A DNA stretch of 64,000 nucleotides from Burkholderia stabilis (GTDB lineage: Bacteria; Pseudomonadota; Gammaproteobacteria; Burkholderiales; Burkholderiaceae). Of the stretch, positions 19,058 through 27,486 are shown piece after piece. The notes under the pieces were generated by a model. That model made no database searches. It had not been told where the DNA came from and worked only from the letters and a program-made list of their open reading frames with translations. The stretch is from NCBI RefSeq assembly GCF_001742165.1, contig NZ_CP016442.1:2294001-2358000 (forward strand). Reading direction: 5' to 3'. Position numbers and translations under genes: made by a program. Position 1 is the first letter of the stretch; every line of letters starts with the position of its first letter.

Positions 19058-19408
19058 TCAGTCCGGGATAGCCCCGTCGCGCTCGGCCAGCCGGGTGTAT
19101 TCCGACAGCGTGCGCGTGGGCCGGAAGTAGCGGTCGCGCATCACGGGCTGCTGATGCGGCCCGACGATGCCAGCCAGCTCGGACAGCTTGACGGTTCCTT
19201 GCGCCGGCATTCCGATTCCCAGGTCGATGAGGCCCCAGGCGGTGTCGCCATCGGCGGGATCGAGTGCGGCCAGCAGCCAGGTCACATGCGCGTCCGGCGT
19301 GAACAGCCGCACCACGGGCACCGGGTCGATGGCCTGGCCGGCGGCACGAGCCTCGCCGTTGGCGAGCAGTTGCGCGCGCTCCGGGACGGTGGCGAGTGGC
19401 TGGGGCAT
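19058..19408 (-). CDS. DUF2958 protein (copy 1)
   Basis: A 116-residue soluble protein of the DUF2958 family, recognised by VVRLFTPDAHVTWLLAALDPADGDTAWGLIDLGIGMPAQG. Function is unknown; the family is common on conjugative elements. A second diverged copy lies at 31497-31847, with the same VKLFTPDA..TWLL..DP.D and DLGxGMP motifs. ATG 19408 follows a weak site; the longer frame to 19612 is not supported. Confidence 0.8.
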   Translation of the reverse strand: MPQPLATVPERAQLLANGEARAAGQAIDPVPVVRLFTPDAHVTWLLAALDPADGDTAWGLIDLGIGMPAQGTVKLSELAGIVGPHQQPVMRDRYFRPTRTLSEYTRLAERDGAIPD

Positions 19409-19596
19409 GGTTGGCAATCCCACAAATCCAATGATGCACGGATGCGGTTTCACGCCCAAGCGCAGAACCGCCAAACCGGATTTACGCCTTCGTGTGCAAG
19501 CACGGATGCGCTTGCGTGGCTTTGCTGGAACCAGCAAATGCGGATTTCCGTAAAGGCACGAAAACGTAGAACACCAAATGAACACTATAGATTGTA

Positions 19597-19608
19597 GCCC
19601 TATAGGGC
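19597..19608. promoter_or_regulatory. GCCCTATAGGGC palindrome upstream of the XRE regulator
   Basis: A perfect 12-bp palindrome about 40 bp upstream of the regulator start, with another CTATAG at 19585-19590. Its location between the divergent DUF2958 and XRE genes suits an operator for the XRE protein. Confidence 0.45.
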
Positions 19609-19648
19609 GCAATGGGCTGTCATCTTGGTTTTTCGAGGGAAACCATAG

Positions 19649-19954
19649 GTGGCGGCTGGGAACTCATTGGCGAAGGCGTTGAAGACAGTCAGGAAGGCGC
19701 GTGGCTTGAGCCAGGAAGCCTTCTCTGACGTGTCCAGCCGCACCTATATGAGCACCCTCGAACGCGACCTGAAAAGCCCGACCCTGCATAAGCTGGCCGA
19801 GCTGTGCGAGGTGATGGAGATCCACCCGCTCACGCTGCTGACGCTGGCCTACGCGGGCGACAGCCCGCACAAGGCCGACGAGCTGCTGGCGCAGGTGCGC
19901 CGGGAGCTGGAGGCGGTGCTGAAGGAGCGCGGCGCGGCGAAGCCGCGCGCGTGA
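19649..19954 (+). CDS. XRE-family transcriptional regulator
   Basis: A 101-residue protein starting at GTG 19649. The lambda-repressor-like HTH (about 8-62) reads LAKALKTVRKARGLSQEAFSDVSSRTYMSTLERDLKSPTLHKLAELCEVMEI. The C-terminal helix is charged. It is transcribed opposite to the surrounding backbone genes. It probably controls ICE maintenance or transfer genes and may bind the GCCCTATAGGGC palindrome upstream. Confidence 0.85.
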   Translation: MAAGNSLAKALKTVRKARGLSQEAFSDVSSRTYMSTLERDLKSPTLHKLAELCEVMEIHPLTLLTLAYAGDSPHKADELLAQVRRELEAVLKERGAAKPRA

Positions 19955-19982
19955 CGTGGTGATGTGCTGCGAACAGCAGCAC

Positions 19983-20011
19983 AGCGCCCCGCCGCGATGG
20001 GCGGGGCGCTG
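19983..20011. terminator. bidirectional terminator hairpin between convergent genes
   Basis: CAGCGCCCCGCC (19983-19994) pairs exactly with GGCGGGGCGCTG (20000-20011) around a 5-nt loop, between the XRE (plus) and DUF736 (minus) stop codons. There is no U-tract, so efficiency is uncertain. Confidence 0.6.
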
Positions 20012-20017
20012 CGGCGG

Positions 20018-20332
20018 TCACGCCGCCTGGGGCTTGCTGCGCGACCAGATCAGGTCGTGCGTACCGTCCTCGCCTTCGATCAGGCGGGCATAGACCGGAG
20101 CCGGGAACGAAGGATCGTCGAGGGTCACGGACTTGTATTCCCGCCCGGCCTCGCTGGTCTTGTTCCACGCCGCGCCGATGTCGTGGCCGGCGGCTTGGAG
20201 GCGGAAGTCGGGGGCGTTCTCGCTGCTGCCCTTGTCGTTGGGAACCAGCTTGACCTTGACGTTGAGCGTCAGGGTGCGCAGCGTGCCGGTGAAGCCGTCT
20301 TTGTCTGCGGTGAAGGTGCCGATGTTGGCCAT
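20018..20332 (-). CDS. DUF736 protein
   Basis: A 104-residue beta-rich protein beginning [21 protein letters not shown] and containing [34 protein letters not shown], clear DUF736 signatures. The family is nearly always on plasmids and ICEs; its function is unknown. The start ATG 20332 follows AGGAGAAATC. The 776 bp upstream lack a recognisable gene. Confidence 0.85.
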   Translation of the reverse strand: MANIGTFTADKDGFTGTLRTLTLNVKVKLVPNDKGSSENAPDFRLQAAGHDIGAAWNKTSEAGREYKSVTLDDPSFPAPVYARLIEGEDGTHDLIWSRSKPQAA

Positions 20333-20897
20333 GATGATTTCTCCTTTCGGTTGAACAAGGTTCGCGCCCATCGCGTCCTTGTTGTGATCCGGCCGGCGGG
20401 GGACGGGCTGGCTGCACCGCTTGCGGTCGAAACGCAGTGGAGAGCCTGGAGGCGAAAAGAATTTGCTGCGCGAGGAAGCCGCGCAGCGGCGGGGAAATTG
20501 TTTTCGCCGGACGGTTGCAGCCATGAAGCCCGAGGCGCAGCCGCGCCCCGCCAGGATTCACAACGAGACAAGGACGCCTTGGGCCGAACCGCTCCGAAAG
20601 GAGATGGGGCCGACTCGGCATCCCCGCCCGAAGGCTTCGCCGGCTCGCCCGCTGACGCGGGCCAGGTCAACCACCCGACGACAGGCGAGAACGCCCCTGC
20701 CGCACCTTGCGGCGCCGCTCTTGAGGCGTGGCGTGGAAGCTCCATAGCGATGCCGGGCGGGTTGTCCGTGAACCTCCTTCGTGACGTGATGGGCAGGCAC
20801 CGCCAGCGTTGAGGACGGCATGCACCTGCACAACCTGCCGCAGCAAGCGCCAGCGTGTTCGCCAGCGCCCCGTCCGTCGCGGCGGGGCGCGGGCCGG

Positions 20898-21003
20898 GCC
20901 GATCCGGCGCAGCCGGTTCGGCGGCATCGAGGGGCGCCAAGCATCGCGCGGCGGGGATAGCCCGCAGGGCTTTCCCCTGGAGGCAAGCGAAGCGCGCAGC
21001 GCC
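20898..21003 (+). repeat. ~106-bp ICE intergenic repeat, copy 1
   Basis: From GCCGATCCGGCGCAGCCGG to AGCGCGCAGCGCC. Nearly identical to 31026-31132; the visible differences are a short run around GCATCG/GCCTTTG, ATCG/TCCG after CCAAGC, and GAAG/GCAG near the end. Same orientation in both places. Confidence 0.85.
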
Positions 21004-21081
21004 GCAGGCGCGAAGGCGTGAGCAACTGTCTTGAAAGTCAAGCCACGCAGGCTTGATCCAGCATAAGCGGCATTGCCATTG

Positions 21082-21107
21082 ATTCAATAATTGATGTATT
21101 ATTGAAT
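21082..21107. promoter_or_regulatory. ArsR operator, 26-bp inverted repeat
   Basis: ATTCAATAAT (21082-21091) and its exact complement ATTATTGAAT (21098-21107) around TGATGT. It ends one base before the arsR ATG, so a bound repressor would block initiation. It is strikingly A/T-rich for this region. No ribosome-binding site fits between it and the ATG. Confidence 0.8.
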
Positions 21108-21108
21108 A

Positions 21109-21438
21109 ATGAATGAAGCCCAAGCCGTTTCCGCCCTCGGTGCCCTGGCCCATGCCCAGCGCCTGCGCGTGTTCCGATCCCTAGTCGTCGCCGGCCCCGA
21201 AGGGCTCACGCCCAGCGTTCTGGCCGATCAGCTCGACGTGGCCCGCAACGCGCTGTCCTTCCACCTGAAGGAACTGGCTCATGCTGGCCTCGTCACCATC
21301 GAACAGCAAGGCCGCAACCTGATCTACCGCGCCGACTTCAGCCAGATGAATGGGCTGCTCGGCTACCTGACCGAGCACTGCTGCCAAGGCAGCACGTGCG
21401 AGGTCAGTGATTCCTCCTCTGCCTGTACCTCCTGCTGA
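21109..21438 (+). CDS. arsR: ArsR-family arsenic-responsive repressor
   Basis: A 109-residue winged-helix repressor with the DNA-reading helix VLADQLDVARNALSFHLKEL (about 37-56). It lacks the classic ELCVCDL metal site. Instead it has C91-C92 and C97 (HCCQGSTC) near the C-terminus, like the As(III) site of the Acidithiobacillus ArsR type, and two further Cys at the tail. The 26-bp operator abuts its ATG, so it autoregulates the arsR-arsI-arsC-acr3-arsC operon. Leaderless translation is possible, as no Shine-Dalgarno is visible. Confidence 0.92.
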   Translation: MNEAQAVSALGALAHAQRLRVFRSLVVAGPEGLTPSVLADQLDVARNALSFHLKELAHAGLVTIEQQGRNLIYRADFSQMNGLLGYLTEHCCQGSTCEVSDSSSACTSC

Positions 21439-21450
21439 AAGGATCTCCCC

Positions 21451-21921
21451 ATGAAGCGCTTCCACGTCCACCTGCACGTCGATGACCTGAACCGCAGCAT
21501 CGGCTTCTATTCCCAACTGTTCGCCGCGCAGCCCGCGCGCGTCAAAAGCGACTACGCCAAATGGATGCTCGAAGACCCGCCGGTCAACTTCGCCATCTCC
21601 ACACGTGGCAACAAGCCGGGCATTGACCACCTGGGTATCCAGACCGACGATGCCGAGGAATTGGCGGTGCTGAAGGCCCGCGCCGAGGCGGCCGACATGA
21701 CGCTGCTGGACGAGGGCACCACGACCTGCTGCTACGCGCGCAGCGAGAAGCACTGGATCACCGACCCGCAGGGCGTGGCCTGGGAGCACTTTCACACGCT
21801 GGGCAATATTCCGGTCTTTAACGAAGCGGCGCCTGCAGCGACTTCCGCCGCAGCGTGCTGTACCCCGGTGCGCGGCAAGCCGATGGGCGTTGCGGTGAAG
21901 CCGGCCTCCTCCTGCTGCTGA
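21451..21921 (+). CDS. arsI: ArsI C-As lyase (organoarsenical resistance)
   Basis: A 156-residue vicinal-oxygen-chelate dioxygenase. Expected Fe ligands are present at H5, H60 (IDHLG) and E112 (WEHFH), and the substrate-binding vicinal pair C93-C94 sits in GTTTCCYARSEKHW, the ArsI hallmark. ArsI cleaves methyl or aromatic groups from trivalent organoarsenicals, releasing As(III) for export. The C-terminus carries AACC and SSCC pairs that may bind As(III). It starts 12 nt after arsR. CadI is the alternative family label, but the operon favours ArsI. Confidence 0.88.
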   Translation: MKRFHVHLHVDDLNRSIGFYSQLFAAQPARVKSDYAKWMLEDPPVNFAISTRGNKPGIDHLGIQTDDAEELAVLKARAEAADMTLLDEGTTTCCYARSEKHWITDPQGVAWEHFHTLGNIPVFNEAAPAATSAAACCTPVRGKPMGVAVKPASSCC

Positions 21922-21933
21922 TGTGAGATACCC

Positions 21934-22431
21934 ATGACCACCGACAAGATCTACAGCGCCCTGTTCATCTGCACGGGTAACTCGGCTCGCTCCATCCTGG
22001 CCGAAGGCATCCTCAATGAATTGGGCCAGGGGCGCTTTCGCGCCTACTCGGCGGGCAGCCACCCCAAGGGCGAAGTCCACCCACTGGCGCTCGCCACGCT
22101 GGAGCGGCTGCACATGCCGACCGCTGGCTACCGCAGCAAGAACTGGGATGAGTTCGCGGCGCCCGGTGCACCGGAGCTGGATTTCATATTCACGGTCTGC
22201 GACAACGCCGCCGGCGAGGTCTGCCCGGTGTGGCCGGGACGGCCAATGTCGGCGCATTGGGGCGTTCCTGACCCCGCAGCCGTCAAAGGCACCGATGAGC
22301 AGAAGCGCAAGGCATTCACGGATGCGGCGCTGACGCTGCGCCGACGCATCGAGCTGTTCCTGTCGCTGCCGCTGCAGCGGCTGGACGCCATGTCGTTGCA
22401 GCATGAGCTGCGCAATATCGGTACGAAGTGA
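21934..22431 (+). CDS. arsC: arsenate reductase, thioredoxin-coupled (LMW phosphatase type)
   Basis: A 165-residue protein with the P-loop C13-TGNSA-R19 (CX5R) and the two further cysteines C89 and C97 in TVCDNAAGEVCPVWPG that relay the disulfide. This is the thioredoxin-type ArsC, which turns arsenate into arsenite in the cytosol. The spacing of 12 nt after arsI and 10 nt before the acr3 gene indicates one operon. A second, glutaredoxin-type ArsC follows at 23543. Confidence 0.92.
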   Translation: MTTDKIYSALFICTGNSARSILAEGILNELGQGRFRAYSAGSHPKGEVHPLALATLERLHMPTAGYRSKNWDEFAAPGAPELDFIFTVCDNAAGEVCPVWPGRPMSAHWGVPDPAAVKGTDEQKRKAFTDAALTLRRRIELFLSLPLQRLDAMSLQHELRNIGTK

Positions 22432-22441
22432 GGCCGGGGCA

Positions 22442-23527
22442 ATGAATGCAATCCCTGAAGCGCTGCGGCCTGAACAAGCGCCGCAGCCCATGAGCCTCTT
22501 CGAGCGCTACCTGACGCTGTGGGTGTTCCTGTGCATCGTGCTGGGCGTGGCCCTGGGCCAGTTCGCACCCGGCGTGTTCCAGGCCATCGGCCGCCTCGAG
22601 GTCGCGCAGGTCAACCTGCCGGTGGGCCTGTTGATCTGGGTCATGGTCATTCCCATGCTGCTCAAGGTGGACTTCGGTGCGCTGGGCCAGGTCAGGCAGC
22701 ATTGGCGCGGCATTGGCGTGACGCTGTTCATCAACTGGGCCGTCAAGCCGTTTTCGATGGCGCTGCTGGCCTGGATCTTCGTGCGCCAGATCTTCGCCCA
22801 GTGGCTGCCGGCCGACCAGCTCGACAGCTATGTTGCCGGCCTGATCCTGCTGGCCGCCGCGCCCTGCACGGCCATGGTCTTCGTCTGGAGCCGGCTGACC
22901 GGCGGCGACCCGGCGTTCACGCTGTCGCAGGTGGCGCTGAACGACACCATCATGGTCTTCGCCTTTGCGCCCATCGTCGGCCTGCTGCTGGGCCTGTCGT
23001 CCATCAGCGTGCCCTGGAGCACGCTGATGGTGTCGGTGCTGCTCTACATCGTGATCCCGGTCATCCTCGCGCAACTCTGGCGCCGCGCGCTGCTGCGCCA
23101 GGGCCAGGCCGCCTTCGATGCCGCGCTGGCCCGCATCGGCCCGCTGTCCATGGCCGCGCTGCTGCTCACGCTGGTGCTGCTGTTCGCCTTCCAGGGCGAG
23201 GCCATCCTGCGCCAACCGCTGGTGATCGCCATGCTGGCCGTGCCCATCCTGATCCAGGTGCTGTTCAACTCGGGGCTGGCCTACTGGCTCAACCGCCAGG
23301 TGGGCGAGCAGCACCGCATCGCCTGCCCGTCGGCACTGATCGGCGCTTCCAATTTCTTCGAATTGGCGGTGGCCGCCGCCATCAGCCTGTTCGGCTTCCA
23401 GTCCGGCGCGGCGCTGGCCACCGTGGTCGGCGTGCTGATCGAGGTACCCGTGATGCTGCTGGTCGTGCGCGTGGTCAACCGCTCGCGCGGCTGGTACGAA
23501 TGCGGCCCGAACCCTCCCTCCCGCTAA
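22442..23527 (+). CDS. acr3: Acr3-type arsenite efflux permease
   Basis: A 361-residue inner-membrane protein with about ten hydrophobic segments. Family motifs are NWAVKPFSMALLAW near 110, AAPCTAMVFVWS with the essential Cys near 140, and GASNFFELAVA with the conserved Glu near 310. It exports As(III) using the proton gradient. ATG 22442 is chosen with GAGG upstream; an in-frame extension reaches back into arsC. Often annotated arsB, but the fold is Acr3 rather than ArsB. Confidence 0.92.
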   Translation: MNAIPEALRPEQAPQPMSLFERYLTLWVFLCIVLGVALGQFAPGVFQAIGRLEVAQVNLPVGLLIWVMVIPMLLKVDFGALGQVRQHWRGIGVTLFINWAVKPFSMALLAWIFVRQIFAQWLPADQLDSYVAGLILLAAAPCTAMVFVWSRLTGGDPAFTLSQVALNDTIMVFAFAPIVGLLLGLSSISVPWSTLMVSVLLYIVIPVILAQLWRRALLRQGQAAFDAALARIGPLSMAALLLTLVLLFAFQGEAILRQPLVIAMLAVPILIQVLFNSGLAYWLNRQVGEQHRIACPSALIGASNFFELAVAAAISLFGFQSGAALATVVGVLIEVPVMLLVVRVVNRSRGWYECGPNPPSR

Positions 23528-23542
23528 CCCAGGCAAGCCACC

Positions 23543-23965
23543 ATGAGCAACATCACCATCTACCACAACCCCGCCTGCGGCACGTCGCGCAACGTGCTGG
23601 CCCTGATCCGCAACAGCGGCGAGGAGCCCACGGTCATCGAGTACCTGAAGACGCCGCCCGACCGGGCGACGCTGACGGCACTGATCGCCGCGATGGGCGT
23701 ATCGGCGCGCGCCGTGCTGCGCGAGAAAGGCACGCCCTATGCCGAGCTGGGCCTGGATGACCCGCAGTGGAGCGACGTGCAGTTGATCGACTTCATGCTC
23801 CAGCACCCCGTCCTCATCAACCGGCCCATCGTGGTCACGCCGCTGGGCACGCGCCTGTGCCGGCCATCGGAGGCCGTGCTGGACATCTTGCCGCAGCCGC
23901 AGCGCGGCGCGTTCAACAAAGAGGATGGTGAGGCCGTGGTGGATGCTGAGGGTCGCAAGGTCTAA
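23543..23965 (+). CDS. arsC: arsenate reductase, glutaredoxin-coupled type
   Basis: A 140-residue ArsC/Spx-fold protein. Catalytic C12 is in IYHNPACGTSRN, and the arsenate-binding arginines lie in NRPIVVTPLGTRLCRPSE. It is a different fold from the phosphatase-type ArsC upstream, so the operon carries two independent ways to reduce arsenate. It is the last gene of the ars operon, 15 nt after acr3. Confidence 0.92.
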   Translation: MSNITIYHNPACGTSRNVLALIRNSGEEPTVIEYLKTPPDRATLTALIAAMGVSARAVLREKGTPYAELGLDDPQWSDVQLIDFMLQHPVLINRPIVVTPLGTRLCRPSEAVLDILPQPQRGAFNKEDGEAVVDAEGRKV

Positions 23966-24005
23966 ATACCTCTGCGTGCGCAGTCGGGTGATCTGAAGCT
24001 GATAT

Positions 24006-24033
24006 TATCGAATTTCGTTATCGATATTCGATA
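24006..24033. promoter_or_regulatory. PadR operator overlapping the start of padR
   Basis: Inverted repeat TATCGAAT (24006-24013) and ATTCGATA (24026-24033) with a 12-bp spacer that itself contains TATCGAT. The right arm ends on the A of the padR ATG. Perfect arms and A/T-rich content make it a strong autoregulatory operator candidate. Confidence 0.75.
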
Positions 24034-24362
24034 TGAAAGAACAATCGACACCGCGCGCTATGGAGCACCACGACTTGCTGTCGGGACTGATCCGCCTGCA
24101 TGTGCTGCACCACGCGGCCGAGCAGGAGATCTACGGGCAATGGATGATCGACGAGCTGGCCCACCACGGCTACCGCCTCTCTCCCGGAACGCTGTACCCG
24201 ATGTTGCACAAGATGGAGCGCGACGGCTACCTCGTCTCCCGCCAGGAGCGTGAAGGGCGCACCGTGCGCAAGCTCTACACGATCACGCCCAAGGGCAAGG
24301 AAGGCTTGGCACTGGCCAAGGAACGCATCCGGGAGTTCACCGGGGAGGCGATGCACAAATGA
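24033..24362 (+). CDS. PadR-family transcriptional repressor
   Basis: A 109-residue PadR protein. The winged helix shows EIYGQWMIDELAHHGYRLSPGTLYPMLHKMERDGYLVSRQEREGRTVRKLYTITPKGKE, the family signature. Its stop overlaps the chrA start by 4 nt (ATGA), so it almost certainly regulates chrA, replacing the ChrB-type regulator usually found. The ligand (chromate or other) is not known. Confidence 0.9.
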   Translation: MKEQSTPRAMEHHDLLSGLIRLHVLHHAAEQEIYGQWMIDELAHHGYRLSPGTLYPMLHKMERDGYLVSRQEREGRTVRKLYTITPKGKEGLALAKERIREFTGEAMHK

Positions 24363-25588
24363 CAGATTCAACCAACACCTTGCAGCATGAGTCCGCAGCC
24401 GCGCGCGGCTCACCCGTCGAAGTCTTCGGCGCCTTTCTCAAGCTGGGGCTGACCTCCTTCGGCGGGCCGATCGCGCACCTGGGCTATTTCCGCTCGGAGT
24501 TTGTCGAGCGCCGCCGCTGGCTGGATGACCGCAGCTACTCCGACCTGGTCGCCCTGTGCCAGCTCCTGCCCGGCCCGGCCAGCAGCCAGGTGGGCATGGC
24601 GCTGGGGCTGGGCCGCGCGGGCTGGCTGGGGCTGCTGGCGGCCTGGGCCGGATTCACCTTGCCATCGGCGATTGCGCTGATCCTGTTCGCCTTTGGCATC
24701 GCCGAGTACCAGGGGCTGGCCCAGTCCGGCTGGGTCCATGGGCTCAAGGTGGTGGCCGTGGCCATCGTGGCCCAGGCAGTCTGGGGCATGGCCCGGTCGT
24801 TGTGCCCGGACCGGTCGCGCGCCGCCCTGGCCATTCTGGCGGCGCTGCTGACCATCATTCTTCCCTCGGCGATGGGGCAGATCGCCGCCATCACGGTGGC
24901 GGGATTGCTGGGCTGGTGGGGCTTGAAGATCGCACAGCCTGGCGGCGGCCATGCCCATAGCTACCCGGTTTCGCGCAAGCTGGGCGTCGTGGCACTGCTG
25001 CTGTTTGCCGCCCCACTCGTTGGGCTGCCCCTGTGGGCCGCAGCCACGGACTCGTTCACGATAGCGCTGCTGGAAGGGGTGTATCGCTCCGGTGCATTGG
25101 TCTTCGGTGGTGGGCACGTCGTGCTGCCGCTGCTGCAGGCCGCCGTGGTGCCGAGCGGCGTCGTGAGCAACGCCGACTTCCTGGCCGGCTACGGCGCGGC
25201 GCAGGCCGTGCCGGGGCCGCTGTTCACGTTCTCGGCCTACCTCGGCGCGGTTGCTCACGGCCCGCTGCATGGCTGGATCGGCGGGCTGGCACTCCTGGGC
25301 ACCATCTTCCTCCCGGCCTTCTTCGTGCTGGTCGGCGCACTGCCATTTTGGGAAGGATTGCGCCACCGCGCGGGCATCCAGACGGCCATGGCCGGCATCA
25401 ACGCCGGCGTGGTCGGCATTCTGGTGTCCGCCCTCTATGACCCGGTATGGACGAGTGCCATCCACGGCAAGGCGGATTTTGGGCTGGCGCTGCTCTCGTT
25501 CGGGCTGCTGACGGTGGGACGCGTGCCGCCAGCGCTCGTGGTGCTGCTGGCCGGGCTGGCGGGCTGGGTCATGGCGATGGGTATCTGA
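24359..25588 (+). CDS. chrA: chromate efflux transporter ChrA
   Basis: A 409-residue, two-domain CHR transporter with about ten membrane segments. The N-terminal motif FLKLGLTSFGGPIAHLGYFR and LLPGPASSQVG are diagnostic, and the second domain repeats them as GALVFGGGHVVLPLLQ and QAVPGPLFTFSAYLG. It exports chromate from the cytosol. It is translationally coupled to padR. Confidence 0.93.
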   Translation: MTDSTNTLQHESAAARGSPVEVFGAFLKLGLTSFGGPIAHLGYFRSEFVERRRWLDDRSYSDLVALCQLLPGPASSQVGMALGLGRAGWLGLLAAWAGFTLPSAIALILFAFGIAEYQGLAQSGWVHGLKVVAVAIVAQAVWGMARSLCPDRSRAALAILAALLTIILPSAMGQIAAITVAGLLGWWGLKIAQPGGGHAHSYPVSRKLGVVALLLFAAPLVGLPLWAAATDSFTIALLEGVYRSGALVFGGGHVVLPLLQAAVVPSGVVSNADFLAGYGAAQAVPGPLFTFSAYLGAVAHGPLHGWIGGLALLGTIFLPAFFVLVGALPFWEGLRHRAGIQTAMAGINAGVVGILVSALYDPVWTSAIHGKADFGLALLSFGLLTVGRVPPALVVLLAGLAGWVMAMGI

Positions 25589-25589
25589 A

Positions 25590-27214
<1,625 letters not shown>

Positions 27215-27424
27215 TTATCCCTTCGTCTCGATGAGCCACCACACGGCACGCGGCAAGGCGCGGCCTGTGATGGGATGAATGTCGGTGAGGTCGGCGCGGG
27301 CTGTCCAGCCCGAGGGCGGACGGTAGCCGCGCACGTCGCCTGCGCCGTGCCAGCGGCGGGCGCGCACAGTGCCGGGGGCGTAGATCGCCGCCATGCGCGG
27401 GCGGCGGGTGGTGGTGCGGGTCAT
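27215..27424 (-). CDS. small basic hypothetical ICE protein
   Basis: A 69-residue protein rich in Arg at the N-terminus (MTRTTTRRPRMAAIYAPG), then VRGYRPPSGWTARADLTDIHPITGRALPRAVWWLIETKG. I do not recognise a family. GGAGAAG precedes ATG 27424. It lies 62 nt after the ParB-like gene on the same strand, so is probably cotranscribed with it. Confidence 0.6.
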   Translation of the reverse strand: MTRTTTRRPRMAAIYAPGTVRARRWHGAGDVRGYRPPSGWTARADLTDIHPITGRALPRAVWWLIETKG

Positions 27425-27486
27425 GGGGGCTTCTCCTTCCAGCGAAGCGCCCCGGTCGAGGCCGGGGCGCTTGCCTTCGGCGCGGG

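Larger units (their letters stand above)
20333..21108. other. 776-bp region without recognised genes
   Basis: Lies between DUF736 (minus) and arsR (plus). The first part is the DUF736 leader. 20898-21003 is a copy of a ~106-bp element repeated at 31026-31132. 21082-21107 is the arsR operator. Open frames crossing it are GC-driven and lack family features. It marks the junction of ICE backbone and the arsenic cargo. Confidence 0.55.
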
